Assembly (NCBI GenBank): GCA_949130485.1
Contig: OX422183.1
Coordinates: 26,684,316 to 26,748,315 of the forward strand
DNA length: 64,000 nt
Source: Agelas oroides
Taxonomy: Eukaryota > Porifera > Demospongiae > Agelasida > Agelasidae
Direction of reading: 5' to 3'
Made by a program: the position numbers and the translations under genes. Below the pieces are notes generated by a model that searched no databases, was not told the DNA's origin, and saw only the letters and a list, made by a program, of their open reading frames with translations. Shown here piece by piece: positions 1 through 12,381 of the stretch (positions are counted from its first letter, which is position 1; every line of letters begins with the position of its first letter).

Positions 1-51
1 ACAATTCACAAGTACAGTCATCAATTTTATGCTCACAAGTATATAGACTAC

Positions 52-1748
52 CTTCAGGGTCCTGAATGGTGATGGTAGTGGATGTAGGGGAGCCTGTCCC
101 TCCCAAAGCTGGAAGACTTGTAGCACCCAACTCAACAGTAAAAGTGTGGTCCCCCTCCAGGTCATCATCATCAATGATAGTGACATCAATACAGGCTTGC
201 AAGAGTGGTCCCATTCCAAAGTTAAACATTGGCGCACTAGCAATGAAGTCTGTTCCATCCGCTGAAAAACAAGACACCATACAGAGTGATGTAAACGTGT
301 CCTTGCATACATGTATTTGGATAAACACGTGTAAGGGCACCCATAAAGCAGGTTAAATTTAAGCTTTAGGAGGAACATTTACTTTATATGAGAAGAGATC
401 ATACTCACACTATCTATGTCTATGATGTTTAGGATTTTCATCCCCTTTTACATAACACACTTAGACTATGCATGTACCATCCTTTGTAAATGGTGGTGTC
501 CACACTGTCACACTGGAACATGAAAACACCCTGACAGACACACTTCCCTCTTTTTGTATGACTTCGGCATGAGACTTACTTTGTTAAACCAGACTAATGA
601 TATCAATAACTAGGTGCTACACACCAAGTTGGTTAACCTAATGGACGAAATTTCTAGTTGATGAATAGGCTTACTGCAGAGATATATACTACATCAGTTA
701 TTGGTAATCTCTCACAACCAAAACACTACATATGCTTAGGCCCCAGGTAAGCCTAAACATTCAAGCATTGCCTTTTTGTTGTGGCTAGTAGAAATGGGTA
801 AATATGAGCTTCATTTTACTGCTTAATAGGCTAATAGCAACTACAGGACATAGTGCTAACCAAAAACACAAACTGAAGGGTCCTAACTGTCAAGCTATGC
901 AAAGAAGCAACAATTTTCATGAATTTGGCTGACCACAGATCTAGGTTAACAGTTAGCTTGCCATCAAGTATAGAGCAAACTACCACGCAGTGCAGGAGAA
1001 GTCTGCCATCTCAAGCAAAATATACCTATCTTTACTCGAATGCACTACTTGGCTGGTTCAGCACCCCAGTTTCCTGACAAATGTTGCTCCCCAGCTATCT
1101 CTGTAAACATGATAGCCAAATCTGTCTCTTAATGGAGCTGGCTGCATAAAGATAACCTTAAAACCCTCTCAGCAGACTTCCCTATTATTTGATACTTTAC
1201 TAAAAAACAGTCATATATTTAGTAGTTTGAAATCAAGTGTTTGCCATCTGAATTGACAAGTGGAAAGCTTTTTTATTTGATTTTTCTCTAAATAGCTGTT
1301 AAATTTTTATACATTAAAATATAGGCAAGTTGCTGGAAATCAAACTTAGGACCGCTGGCTTGAGCTGCTAGTGCTCTTTTCATTGGGCTACTGACTGCCA
1401 ACTTATCACTTTTCTCCTATTCACCTGATAACATCTTAAAGGCTTTATTTCCAGCTCAGACAAGATGTTCTTTATAGACAACATCAAGTGTACCTTTATT
1501 TGCCACCAAGGCTGTAGATGTTCTAAACACATTGGCATGCCCATGATAAGTAAAAATGGACAGAAAAGAGAAACTAGCTTTTATTCACATACTTGCTTTA
1601 GTACTTCCAGTCACCATTGGTATGTTTGTCACGTCACACTCCAGCACCCCTGTCACTCCAGTGATTTCTGCACACACCTGCACTGATGCTATTGTTTCAG
1701 CTACAGTGTTGTTTGTGCCCACCACCATCTGAATTGCAGCATTCATTG
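52..1748 (-). CDS. Exons 10-11: Calx-beta domain 5
   Basis: Exon 10 (1748-1593) encodes MNAAIQMVVGTNNTVAETIA and following residues. It has more cysteines than the other first halves (VQVCAEI, VLECDV). Exon 11 (261-52) encodes CIDVTIIDDDDLEGDHTFTV and ends TITIQDPE before a GTAGTC donor. The gene continues left of the window. Confidence 0.83.
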
Positions 1749-4700
1749 CTGCAATGTAAATGAAAATGCTGTAGATAAACTGGAAAGTGGAAATCTGATA
1801 GGTGAATATAGACACAAGTGAACTTCAATGTATTACACGAGGGCATCATTACCACAACTAAAGTATCACTGTGCAAGTTTGTCTCATTATATAGTGAAAG
1901 AAGCATCAACCATTCTGTAATCTACCCTAGATATACCTACTGTATGTCACACACTTTTGACTTTTGGGCAGCATGTGGTGCAGCAACAAACAATTGTGGT
2001 AGTGTTGACATGACAAGCTACAGAACCCCATGTTTCCAAATTGAGGCTTAGATCAGAAGGACCACTGCATGTCTCCAGCTCTACATCCAGTCAAATAAAC
2101 TCCATGAAGTATCTACTTTCACGACTTGACCCGTAGAAAGCTCAACTTCATTATGTCCTTTTAGACAGCCAACTTCCTTAATAAACAAGTATTCTCATAT
2201 TTATATAGACTGTTTGTGCCTTAGCGAGTTAGATGAAAAATCCTAGACTCTTTGACATTTGATACTCAGCATGCTATTTTTTTTAAACTCAAAGGGTTGC
2301 TTGCTTCATGCAAAGCTCTGCCTACATACCCTGAACTGATGACAAAAGCAATTCCATTACAAACAACATCCTGATATTAATCTGGCACCTCACTCATAGG
2401 TCATTTAACACTGTCAACTTGATATCAAGCTGGATAGGGTATTGACTACAGTGCCAAGGAGCAGGTTGTGAGATAGCCATAGTCCATTTAACTTTACACA
2501 TATTCCACATGCACATCATTATAACATTGCAGTTCAACCCCTTCTACCACAACCCCACCCTCCAGATGTATTTGCTGTACCTGCATGAGAAACTACTAAT
2601 TGCCATGGAGAGCTGCATTCTTCTCCAAAGTCTACTACAGCACCAATGATCCTAAACCACTTTCCATACCTACCTACAACCATGCTGCAACAGTGTGCAC
2701 ATGTAGGGTGCTATGAGCTGGTTATCTTGGATATATACATGCAAAACATTATATGTAGTGAATACCACCTGCATACCATAATTGCAAGCAGGATTGCATG
2801 TGCTGTCACCAGTATGTGAGGCTAGCTCAAGACAGCTTATATTTTTGTCTGTCTTGGGAAGTATGTTTATTTGTGTATCATTGTATCATTATGCTGGTAA
2901 CATTATGTCGATACAGCACAATACATACCTTCATCATCATTGATGGAAACAATGGTTGAAGAAGGATTTGATGTAATAGGTCCACTGGGATCAAAACCTG
3001 GAATACTAACAGTGAAATCATGATCGGACTCAAGATTGCCATCATTAATTATCCCAAATGTAGCGCAGGAAGTGGTAACCGCCATGACACCGCTGGAGAA
3101 GGTCACTTCTAGCAGTGATGGCGCAGTATAGTCCTGATTCAACACTGCAACAACAGAGAAAGGTACTTTAATACAGTAAACACCAACGCTTAGTTGAAGC
3201 TACCCAGTTGTTTATTTTCCAAGGGTACTTTCTATGTGTGCTAAGTGTGCTTATTATGGTATCATCAATGACATTATCTAACCTGCTTTTGAACCATCAG
3301 TTGTAGACAAGGTTACTGTCAGGTCAGTTTGGAGGCCATCTGCTGGCAAGGCTGCAATTTCAACACAGACATTTACTGTCCCACTTGCAACATCTTCATT
3401 CACAGACACATCTGTCTGTTCCATTTGGATTGTAACACCACCAACTGTGATTTCAAAGAACACAAAAGCATGTAAACCCTATAATACAACAACAATCACA
3501 TCACACTCACTATACCTCTAACTTACGGTCATTATCCAGGATTGTTGCAGTGACAGAGGAAGGTGATCCAACAGTGACTGATGGACTTGCTGAATCTATC
3601 ATCACAGTGAAGTCATGATCACCCTCTGCTGCCATATCATCAGTGGTGCTTATCATGACAGTCATAGTGTTATCCATCAAGGTTCCAGCAGGAAATATCA
3701 CAGTGAATGGAGATGGCACAGTGTAGTCCTCAGTTGCTGTAAAATTAAATCAAAACAAAATTTAGTTAGAACTTGTTGCCTCACATTGGAATTTAGATAC
3801 TATGAGGCGAAACCAAACCCAAGACACCTGGCTTGAGCTGCCAGTGCTCTACCACTGAGGTGCGACAACTGGACAACCACCAGCCCTCACAATCCTCTAT
3901 ATGTGCTGCAGAGGTGGTACTGAATACCTCAGTCGCACACCTGGCAGCCACTCAGTATGTGCCGTCAGTATGTGCCTAAGCATTTAGAGTAAAAAAAAAA
4001 AACACTCGGCATGGGTTCTCTCCTGATGGAGAGAACCCATGCCGAGTGGGCTTCCAGTCAACCCCTAACGAAGTATGGATCCTTTCAAAGTATACTGTAC
4101 TGCCACTCTTGCTAGGATCTAGCACTTGAAACTTCACCAAGGGCACTTTCAACAAATTCAAGACTCTAAACACACAAACTGGACATGACCAACATGCAGA
4201 AGATCAATCCAGACTAAAAACTGCCTACTGTGTAGACTGCCTTCATCGAGATTTCACAGTGGGGTTCAGTGGTTTGTGAGTGCACAAGTCTCAGGAGACA
4301 TGCAGGTGAGCTTAGTCTGTGGAGATCTTGTGCATAATTTGGGGCATCTCCAAATGTTGGGTTGTTCCATTAAATAATTGTGTTCACCCCCTGTGGGCAA
4401 CAGGCAGGCAACTTCCAACTCCCAGAATGATGTGCAACCCATACACTAAGGAAAAGGAACCAATCTACTTTCAAATGAACATTCCTACTGTCTTTACAAC
4501 GCCTGTCAGAACTATTTTAAAGTGAGTTGTGCTCTAAATAGATCTTTTGGACACTTAAATCACAGCATAACTTTTGATCCAAGCTACTACTGTATTCCAC
4601 CTGGGCCAGCGGTTGATTCAATGCCTACCTTCACATTTTCAAGTGAAAATACTTAAGAGCCAAGTACAAACCATCTACCTCACCCAAGTTGTTTTCTAGT

Positions 4701-7700
4701 GCTCTGAGCTTGCAAACTTGTTCTCAGACTGCAAATAAGCATTAGAATTGGAATTGGATGTTGTACTGCGAACACAATTGGCCAGTTTTCCCATGAACTA
4801 GAATCTAGGCAACTCCACACTTCTGGTTAACTACGCATTGGGCATGGTTTAATGCACGCATTGTGTTGCATAGACATGCCTACCCCCAACTCACATAGCT
4901 ACAATGTAGAGAATATGAATACAAACCAAGAGCTGGACTCCTCATAGTGAGCCTTAGGTGAGAATTGGTCTCGCCCTTTCTGTAGTAGACTACAGATTGG
5001 ACTGAAACCTATGCAATGATCGGAAAGGGTACTCCCCTGAAGACCAGTGCTTTTTGAGCATATTCAAATAATATTAGTAACCATTTAGCTAAAACTGCTC
5101 CACCCATTTAAACATAACCAGGCTCACATCTATAACTTGACTGTGAGTGAGCTTCACACTGGTAATGTAACTATAAGTGACATCATCAAGTTGAAATAGT
5201 CATTGGTAGTTAAAGGCATAATGTATTCTCACTTGCTGTTCCAGGTGTTGCTGAGAGAGTAACAGTGAGATCAACTTCCAAACCCTGAGATGGGACACTT
5301 GATAGTTCCACAGTGACAACAATGTCAGTTCCCTCCATGACACTCGCTGGTGTCTGAAGAGAAACAGTAGCATCTGTAGGAGAGATGTTCACCATGGCGG
5401 ATACCAGAACCAATCAATTGCAGTCAAACTATATGCAGCTACTGCCACCACGTGCCAGCTAACTAAGAAAACAAAACAAACATACGGTACTCAACTGCCT
5501 TGTTCATCAAGTTAACTCAATGTAGACTCAAATATGGAAGGGTATATAGCAGCCTGACTTGTGAGTTTACTACAGCTATAAGACTGGACTGTTTCAGCTG
5601 AGCTAGCTAGCTAGGGTGTTGTTCCTGCATTGAGCGATGTCAGGTTCTATGAGTATCTTGGATTGTAGTTTTGTACAAAGCTTAGGCATTGTCTAGGGAC
5701 TCGTGAAAGCAAACTTGTTCAGAATGTGACTACCATGGGGTAGAGGGAGAGGACCTTGCCCCTTGTTCAACGGTGCTTACCTTGAAATTATGCAGGAATC
5801 ATTGTATATCCAACAACCTACAAGCAATATGATAAGTTGTATAGGTTTGCTTCATTTTCCCAATGAACTTATCCAGCTTCTGCTGTAGAGCAATTAGAGC
5901 ATATTGTCTGGTTCATGCTCTCACATCAGTACGGAGCAATAAAAACACCTTACACATGCTTTAATTGTGCTTGTTCATTTCTGTACATAGGTGAGTACTC
6001 CATATAGGTTATCCTTAACCTCCTATACAACCTGATCCTTTTGGATAAAATCAGTTCAGTTCACATTACTGCATACTAACTACAAGAGTAAATCATATTT
6101 GTTGCATAGGCCATACAGGGCCCTGTTAATTTCCATACTAGCAATGGGATGGAGGATTATGCAGAAACCGCTCTAGTTGACAGTGTCAATTTATTTTAAT
6201 TAGGAAACAGCTAGCAAAGACACACACGTCCATTATGCTATATTGTACCATCATTGTCGGTGATAGTTACTGGAGAAGAGGATGGAGTAGTAAGTGTAAC
6301 AGGAGCAGCAGGAGGGTTGAGGGAGACTGTGAAGCTGTGGTCTCCTTCCAGTGCATCGTCATCAAGTATGGTGATGTTCAAGCAGTCTGTGTCTCCAGTC
6401 ATACTACCAGCAGCAAAGAACACATCCAATTCTGTGGTATCTGTCACAGTGAAGTCCTCACCATCAACTGTGGGAAAGACAACAATGTAAGTCATCCTAT
6501 ATACAATGGTGCAAGTCATTGCACACACTTCAACCAAACTTTATGATAAAAGGATGGGAGGAATATTATTACCTAGCTAGAACACAATATTCTACTTCAT
6601 ACATGAAGCTAGCAGTTTACTAAGTATAAAGCTAGACTGCCAAATATAGTGGCTTAAGCTAGCATTCAACTGATAAGGAAAAGAAGTGTTACAACTGCAG
6701 CATAGTACAGATGAAGCCAAAGAGTACTTCACAGTGCATGTACTATACACAGTGGAACCCCTTTATAATGGACACCATTGGGAACCAACATTTTGTCACG
6801 GAACTCGGGGGCTTCCGGTATATTTCTGGTAGGTGTGGTATGCATAATCAGGCTGTTGAGCACAACGTGGCTGCGCTTTCAGAGCTTTCCTTTGCAGTAC
6901 ACTGGCAGGGAAGGCTAAGCAGAGGCTAGAACTATGAGTAACAGTGCTAATCTAATGTAAAGTTGTTAACTACAGCAGCAATGGTGGACAATCTTGCTGA
7001 AAAGGTCAAGTGTCCGCCAAATCAAACTGCAAAGAGCAAAATGGCTCAGTAAAGAGAAGTCATTTAAGGTTATAATCGGGAGCTTGGAAGTGAAGTGTCA
7101 TTGCATACATACTTTAGTTGGCAGAAGTTTTAGCTGTTGATTAACATAAGCACATTGGAATTGCCATTACCAACTTGCCAAGCTGTTTCCAAGGCTAATG
7201 GGTTGTTGTATGGAGAACTAGATGAGGGCCAATTACATTTTAGTTACTAGTCAACCTAGTATAGTGCCCTACATGATAGAGCATAGTCTTGTCCTTGGGA
7301 AAGGCACTATGAAGATACCACACTAAACAAGCTATGCCCAGTCATCAGGTAGTACAAGGCCAATGGTTAAATAATGCTGAGGCCTACAGCTTCAGACTGG
7401 TGTGCAGGTGTATCTGTCATTGCTTGGTGCTTTGAGGTGTCCATGACACCACTGGGAGCTGCTCCACTCATTCAAGTTTGAGCAGTTCTGCACATTTTTG
7501 CAAGGTCAACCACTGCACAGTTGGCTATGATTGTCAATTAGTGAAGTCAAAAATTCAGATTTTTGTGGTTAGAATACCATGGTTCCCAGGGGAAAGAGTG
7601 GTGGTCTGAAGCCACACTGCTACCATTCCAGGTCTATTTCAAGAATGTAGTGCCAATACACCAAGAATGCATAATAGCTATACCAGGTACTGTGTAGATT

Positions 7701-10700
7701 GGTGAAACCCATGCATGTCTTGATATATCCATGGCTAAAGTGTACAGTAATGTGGGTAGCCATCGAACAAACTTGACCAGAACCCTTACTGAATTTACAG
7801 GCACACGTGGCTAAACTTGAATTTGGAGAGATCCAAACTGAGAAAATTTGTTCTTTGAGAAACCACATGGTAACTGTTAATTAAAGGGAGGGGGAGGGGA
7901 TGATTATTATAAGAAACCAACTTACTAGCATTGGTGCCATCAGTCAACATGAAAGATGTAGAGATGTCACTAGTGGTCACCTCTGGTCCGCCCATTGTCA
8001 TGGCCACCACATTCCCAAGTACAGCGCACACAGTTACAGTAGAACCACCTCCATCTTCAGTACCACTGTAGGATGTCATATCTAAACTGATCCTTGGATC
8101 TGGATGAAGAAATATTGGCAGTACCAGTGGTAATAACTCTGTGACCAGATTGCTATGCAAGTAGAGTGTTACTGTGACATCTTTACAACAAGTTTCCACA
8201 ACTTAAATCTAACTTGCAGCCCTGGACAATAAAATGAAGACCACATGATGTTCCTTCTGAACCTTGCCTTGAGAAATCCGGTAGAGTTTAACTGTTTCAC
8301 TGAAAGCATAGTATAGATATTGCATGTTCGTGGGCATAGCTAGCATTGAGGCGCAGGAGGCAGCTGTCTCCTTGTTTCTACTGTGTATTCATTCAGGATG
8401 CACGACGCCGGTTATAAATATCTTGCACGTACGTGGCAAGTTACATCGCTTCATTTGATGACTGTGATATGACGAGGGACACCGCCAGTAACTGCAAATG
8501 GTCATTGTCCACAAAGTGGAGTTGACGCTTGGGTTACAATGTCAGTGCGGAATAATACTTGCGGCGCGCTTCGCGCCGGTGTTACAATTCGCGGCGAAGG
8601 CCGACAAAGTCGCCAGCGGATTGATTCCGCTAGCGGATCCGATCCGCCCAGATTGGTGACACCGGCGCATCTCATCATATTAAGTCTACACCTAGGTGGA
8701 GAGAAAACGCAGATAGTATATATACGGTTCCTGTTAGGTACAGGCCGAATGCCGCATCCGGTGGGTGGAGCTATGGGCGTGACTATGTCATGATGATATG
8801 TGAAGGGGATACACCCGATTTGAAACGGTTGCATCACCATTAAATATTCATAAGACATTTAACGCTTCGCGCTGGCTTTTGCATGACTGTTGTACTTTGA
8901 CCTCGACCGCTGACTTTTGCTTACTTGGCAAGGCACACAGCTAACTATTCTACAGCTCTTCCTAAGGTATTCAGTAGAGATTTACAAGTGTACCAATGCA
9001 TCAGAACTCATAAGTTGACATAAAACTCAGCAGGAGTCCATTTGGGTTGCATAAATTATGGCCTACACTGGTACATGTACACATAGCTACTGAAGTTCTT
9101 GAGACTCTCCATCCTGGGGCAACAGGCCTGTGTTTCATGATAAAGGTTTGGTTGGTGACATTGATAGGATTAACTAGTACTTCCAACTTCTCAGAGATGA
9201 TAAAAAACGTGCATGCATGTATTCCTGGTCAAGGCAGTAACTAGTGTTACGTCGAGCCATCCAGGCCCCCCAAAGAAGAATGTCTGGTGGCTTGACTCAA
9301 ATTCCTCGTCAAGCAATGTCCAGCAAATAAGAATGGAGCACCGATGCATACAGTTCAGTGTTTGTCACTATTGACTCTTTGATTTTGTTGGCTATCCGAT
9401 ATTCCAGTTGGGAAGCATCCTACATAGTGACAATAATATTGAATCAAACCACCAGACATCAGAGATTGTGGATAAGCGTAAATCTGGGGACTGACATCAC
9501 TACTTGTAGCCACATTGCTGAAATTGATGCTCAAGCCTTCTGCTTTCAGTGACAGCTGTAAATCATACCCATTTCTCTGCAATACCTCTAAGAAACATGC
9601 AGTCACATGGTTGTTAAGATGCAAACATTACGCCCCAATTCGTTGATTGTGAGTTTTTCATCAGGTGTTTTATCTGCACCCAATGCGGGTGGGCGACCAT
9701 TATGTATATATCCATAGCCGACAGATATTTCTCACAGAAGAACTCAACAAACATGATGCCAGGAGGATCAACACTCATTATATACGCTGTTGTAGAAGGG
9801 TTCTTTTGGATGCTGTGCAGTAGAGAGACATGTTTGTTGGCGTTCCGTTCATCACTACACTTATCTGGTTTGTTCCTACGTCATTAGTATCTTATACGAA
9901 AATAAAAATAAATTCTATCTCAGAAATCCATGCGGGTGGGCCAATGAGAAACAACGAATTGGGGCCTTATATGGGCATAACAAGCAGTCAGGCAGGTCAG
10001 GTTTAGGCCTGAGCAATTTTATGCAGACCAAACATGCACATGAGCACTTTGATTTAATAATACACGTAGATATAAAAACTAGTAAGAATGAGAATTTCTC
10101 CATTATTCGACATAAGACCATTTACTTACTGCCTTGACCAGGAATACATGCATGCACATTTTTTTTTATTATCTATGAGAAGTTGGAAGTACTAAGTGAA
10201 TTTGTTAATCCTATCAATGTCACCAACCAAACCTTTATCATGAAACACAGGCCTGTCGCCCCAGGATGGACAGTCTCAAGAACTTCAGTAGCTATGTGTA
10301 CATGTACCAGTGTAGGCCATAATTTATGCAACCCAAATGGACTCCTGCTGAGTTTTATGTCAACTTATGAGTTCTGATGCATTGGTACACTTGTAAAAAA
10401 TCTCTACTGAATACCTTAGGAAGAGCTGTGCAAAAGTCAGCGGTCGAGGTCAAAGTACAACAGTCATGCAAAAGCCAGCGCGAAGCGTAATGTCTTATGA
10501 ATATTTAATGGTGATGCAACCGTTTCAAATCGGGTGTATCCCCTTCACATATCATCATGACATAGTCACGCCCATAGCTCCACCCACCGGATGCGGCATT
10601 CGGCCTGTACCTAACAGGAACCAATCGCTATTTTGGGCGCTCGAGAGATCACCAGTTGTCTTCCTAGTGATGTCACCCCACCTGCTGTTCTGCCAACCTT

Positions 10701-12381
10701 AGTACCTTCTCTCTTGGAAATTCGAAGTCAGCTGGCTTAGCAAATGCATACGTGGACGGCCAAAAATTGGATGCAATACTCCGCGAGCCATGTAGCTACT
10801 ACGGCTCTGCTTCTGTCCCAAAATGGCCTCAGAAGCAATCTCAGAGCATCTAATTTATAAAATTTTCCTGGGGGAGCATGCCCCCAGACCCCCCTAGTCT
10901 AAAAATCCTGGCTACGGGCCTGCCTGGTAATGCCCTTTTTGCGCAAAGTTTGTGATAGCTAATCTCAGTAACAGAAGAAAGCTACGGCGAAAAGCTGCAG
11001 GATTCATAAAAAGTAATACCAGGATGGTTATGTAAGAGCCGGCTCAGTATTAGCAACGTCGTTCAATAAATGAACTCATTTATTTGAGCGGACGTCTGGA
11101 TTTTCCGAATTGGCCGCATGTGACGGCAAACTTCAATGTCGTTCAATAGATGTCTGAAGTTTCCAAAAGGGAAAATTTCAGCCCGTAGACCCGTACCCTG
11201 GTGTAGTCTCGCAAGCCACACCCTTCCTCTCTCTGCGAAGGGTGTGGCTTGTGTGACTATACCAGATGTTGTTTTCGAGCATCCAAGTCTCGGACTCTAG
11301 TCTCGCAAGCCAGACCCCTTGCGAGAATAGTCTAAGACGGACAGGTTGCTGCTTTTCTGTATTTGCTATCCTAGTTGATCAATCATTGTACTTCAGCTGT
11401 AGCATGGTGAGAAAACAATGGTGGTGTTCAGCTGTTGAGATCAGCTAACGGAAAACCGTTTCTCGAATTGGCAACGAGAAGTGCTCCGAACTATAATATA
11501 TTAAAGTATAATTATCTCCTTGCCTCCTCATTGTGAACATCCTAGCTACACCCCTGATGTTTGTGATTGGAGTCCCTCCACTATCCTATTTCTCACCATA
11601 AAATTACAAAGTATGGTTATACCTACCACTATCATCATCCTGTATGATAACATCTGCAAATGCAGGACTGCCAAGGCAATCATTGGGATCAGATATGAAT
11701 ACACGAAAATTCTCATCCGGCTCTTGGTCTGGATCATCCACTATCATAATATCTGTGGTGCACCGTTGCATAGTGCTCCCACTAGGAGCATCACCAGCAA
11801 GAAACATGATCTGCACAGATGTTGGACCTGAGATGTCATTTGCTGATGCAGTACCTGATAAAAAGGATGAATGAGCAGACTCTTAATAGTATAGTTGCAC
11901 AGGAATGCTAGCTACAGTAGTGTATAATTGTATCCAGTCATGAGTGTGGTCTGTACCTGATGCTACATTGGTAGCGAGGGTGACTGTGAGATCATTAGCA
12001 ATTCCGCCAGGCAGAGTTGTTTCCAATACAATGCACACCATCAGTTGTTGTCCTTCTGTACCAGTAATGGTACTACTTGGAAAACGTATCTCTAAGGAAC
12101 ATGTCAAGAACACGTTATAATATGAAGGCAATTTACTACCAATTTTGTTGTTGTTGTTAGGGATATATTGCACACGTCAATATATTATACCCTATAATTC
12201 CTATAGCCATAGTACATGATTAAAGAGATGATTTGCCCAGTTGCCCATATCACATACATTGGAACTTCTGTAGATTTATACTCTCCTCACCTGCATTGGT
12301 ATCTTCAGAAATAGCTGCAGAAAGCTGCACCTGAACAACAGTGAGGCACACAAAAACAATCACAGCTTTCATTAGAGGCAT
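52..12381 (-). CDS. Secreted Calx-beta repeat protein, 5' part of gene (11 exons, partial)
   Basis: This is the start of a gene for an extracellular or membrane-anchored protein built from tandem Calx-beta domains. Exons, in transcription order, are 12381-12291, 12091-11957, 11854-11627, 8099-7926, 6467-6249, 5373-5233, 3736-3527, 3444-3283, 3144-2929, 1748-1593 and 261-52. All junctions are GT-AG and every exon ends in phase 1, so the frame stays open for about 647 codons. A signal peptide comes first, then five Calx-beta units. Each unit ends in the family's acidic turn (DDDxxEGDHxFTV-type) followed by a TIxDND-type strand. Calx-beta domains bind calcium in Na/Ca exchangers, integrin beta-4, FRAS/FREM and ADGRV1. 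The 3' end lies left of the window, so a membrane anchor or other C-terminal domains cannot be judged. The exact family member is not recognised. Confidence 0.88.
262..1592. other. Intron 10 of the Calx-beta gene
   Basis: A 1.3-kb intron. Its only recognisable content is a minus-strand tRNA-like SINE head near 1345-1392, which matches the tRNA-like part of the copies at 3.8 and 42.8 kb. No coding signal is seen. Confidence 0.6.
1749..2928. other. Intron 9 of the Calx-beta gene
   Basis: About 1.2 kb of A+T-rich intron. I see no coding exon, repeat with a paralogue in the window, or RNA gene. Confidence 0.5.
2929..3444 (-). CDS. Exons 8-9: Calx-beta domain 4
   Basis: Exon 8 (3444-3283) gives GGVTIQMEQTDVSVNED through LTVTLSTTDGS. 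Exon 9 (3144-2929) gives IINDGNLESDHDFTVSIPG and ends STIVSINDDE. The intron is only 138 bp, the shortest within a domain in this gene. Confidence 0.85.
3527..5373 (-). CDS. Exons 6-7: Calx-beta domain 3
   Basis: Exon 6 (5373-5233) encodes DATVSLQTPASVMEG through VDLTVTLSATPGTA. Exon 7 (3736-3527) encodes MISTTDDMAAEGDHDFTVMI and ends VTATILDND. Both exons are symmetric phase 1-1. The intron holds a tRNA-related SINE and a perfect hairpin (3790-4048). Confidence 0.85.
3790..3990 (-). repeat. tRNA-related SINE copy
   Basis: Read on the minus strand, this matches the copy at about 42740-42945. Both share a 5' block (GGTGTGCGACTGAG, then TAGAGGA-TGTGAGG, then TGGTTGTCCA) and a tRNA-like box A (CCTCAGTGGTAGAGCACTGG, near 3845-3864). 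The ~200-bp unit with a Pol III promoter-like head suggests a lineage-specific SINE. Confidence 0.6.
4003..4048. repeat. Perfect 21-bp-arm hairpin
   Basis: The arms at 4003-4023 and 4028-4048 are exact reverse complements (CACTCGGCATGGGTTCTCTC-type) around a 4-base loop, TGAT. A run of 12 A residues lies directly on the left. It adjoins the 3.8-kb SINE and is probably a recent foldback insertion. Confidence 0.85.
5374..6248. other. Intron 5 of the Calx-beta gene
   Basis: Nothing recognisable beyond intron sequence is seen here. Confidence 0.5.
6249..8099 (-). CDS. Exons 4-5: Calx-beta domain 2
   Basis: Exon 4 (8099-7926) starts PRISLDMTSYSGTEDGG and includes VTVCAVLG; its donor is GTAAGT. 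Exon 5 (6467-6249) carries ITILDDDALEGDHSFTVSLN and ends VTITDNDG, the Calx-beta signature. The intron between them holds a diverged TA-flanked MITE copy near 6750-7030. Confidence 0.85.
6750..7035 (-). repeat. Diverged copy of the CAGTGGAACCCC MITE
   Basis: The left end, CAGTGGAACCCCTTTATAAT, follows a TA-rich flank. The body is the reverse complement of roughly 39480-39735, so this is a second, end-truncated copy of that element. The right end is not found. Confidence 0.65.
8726..10622. mobile_element. Long-arm inverted-repeat element (about 0.5-kb arms)
   Basis: The left arm, 8726-9240, and the right arm, 10126-10622, are inverted copies with few differences. They separate an 885-bp spacer. 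The arms end at GGTTCCTGTTAGG / CCTAACAGGAACC outside and meet at GGTCAAGGCAGTAA / TTACTGCCTTGACC inside. No transposase frame survives. A smaller element (9632-9965) has landed in the spacer. The whole lies in the 3.5-kb third intron of the Calx-beta gene. It could be a non-autonomous DNA transposon or an inverted duplication. Confidence 0.8.
9632..9965. mobile_element. Nested MITE with 14-bp perfect terminal inverted repeats
   Basis: The ends are GCCCCAATTCGTTG (9632-9645) and its exact complement (9952-9965). A subterminal GCGGGTGGGC motif occurs near both ends (about 9685 and 9930). It is 334 bp with no coding capacity. It sits within the spacer of the long-arm inverted repeat. Confidence 0.7.
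11196..11268. repeat. Imperfect foldback (CAAGCCACACCCTTC arms)
   Basis: GTCTCGCAAGCCACACCCTTC near 11202-11222 is mirrored by GAAGGGTGTGGCTTG near 11236-11250, and CTGGTGTAGT by ACTATACCAG. A related fragment, GTCTCGCAAGCCAGACCCC, follows near 11299. This looks like a small foldback repeat family. Confidence 0.6.
11627..12091 (-). CDS. Exons 2-3: Calx-beta domain 1
   Basis: Exon 2 (12091-11957) gives the first half of the domain, ending in DLTVTLATNVAS. Exon 3 (11854-11627) gives the second half, with VDDPDQEPDENFRVFI and a closing VIIQDDDS. The intron falls in the middle of the domain. The same split recurs in the next four domains. Confidence 0.82.
12291..12381 (-). CDS. Exon 1 of the Calx-beta protein: signal peptide
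   Basis: The ATG at 12381-12379 opens a peptide with a short basic start (MPLMKA), a hydrophobic core (VIVFVCLTVV) and a small-residue cleavage region (SAA). It then runs into the acidic mature start SEDTNA. The exon ends GCA-G with a GTGAGG donor at 12290, in phase 1. This is a classic secretory signal exon and fixes the 5' end of the coding sequence. Confidence 0.85.
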
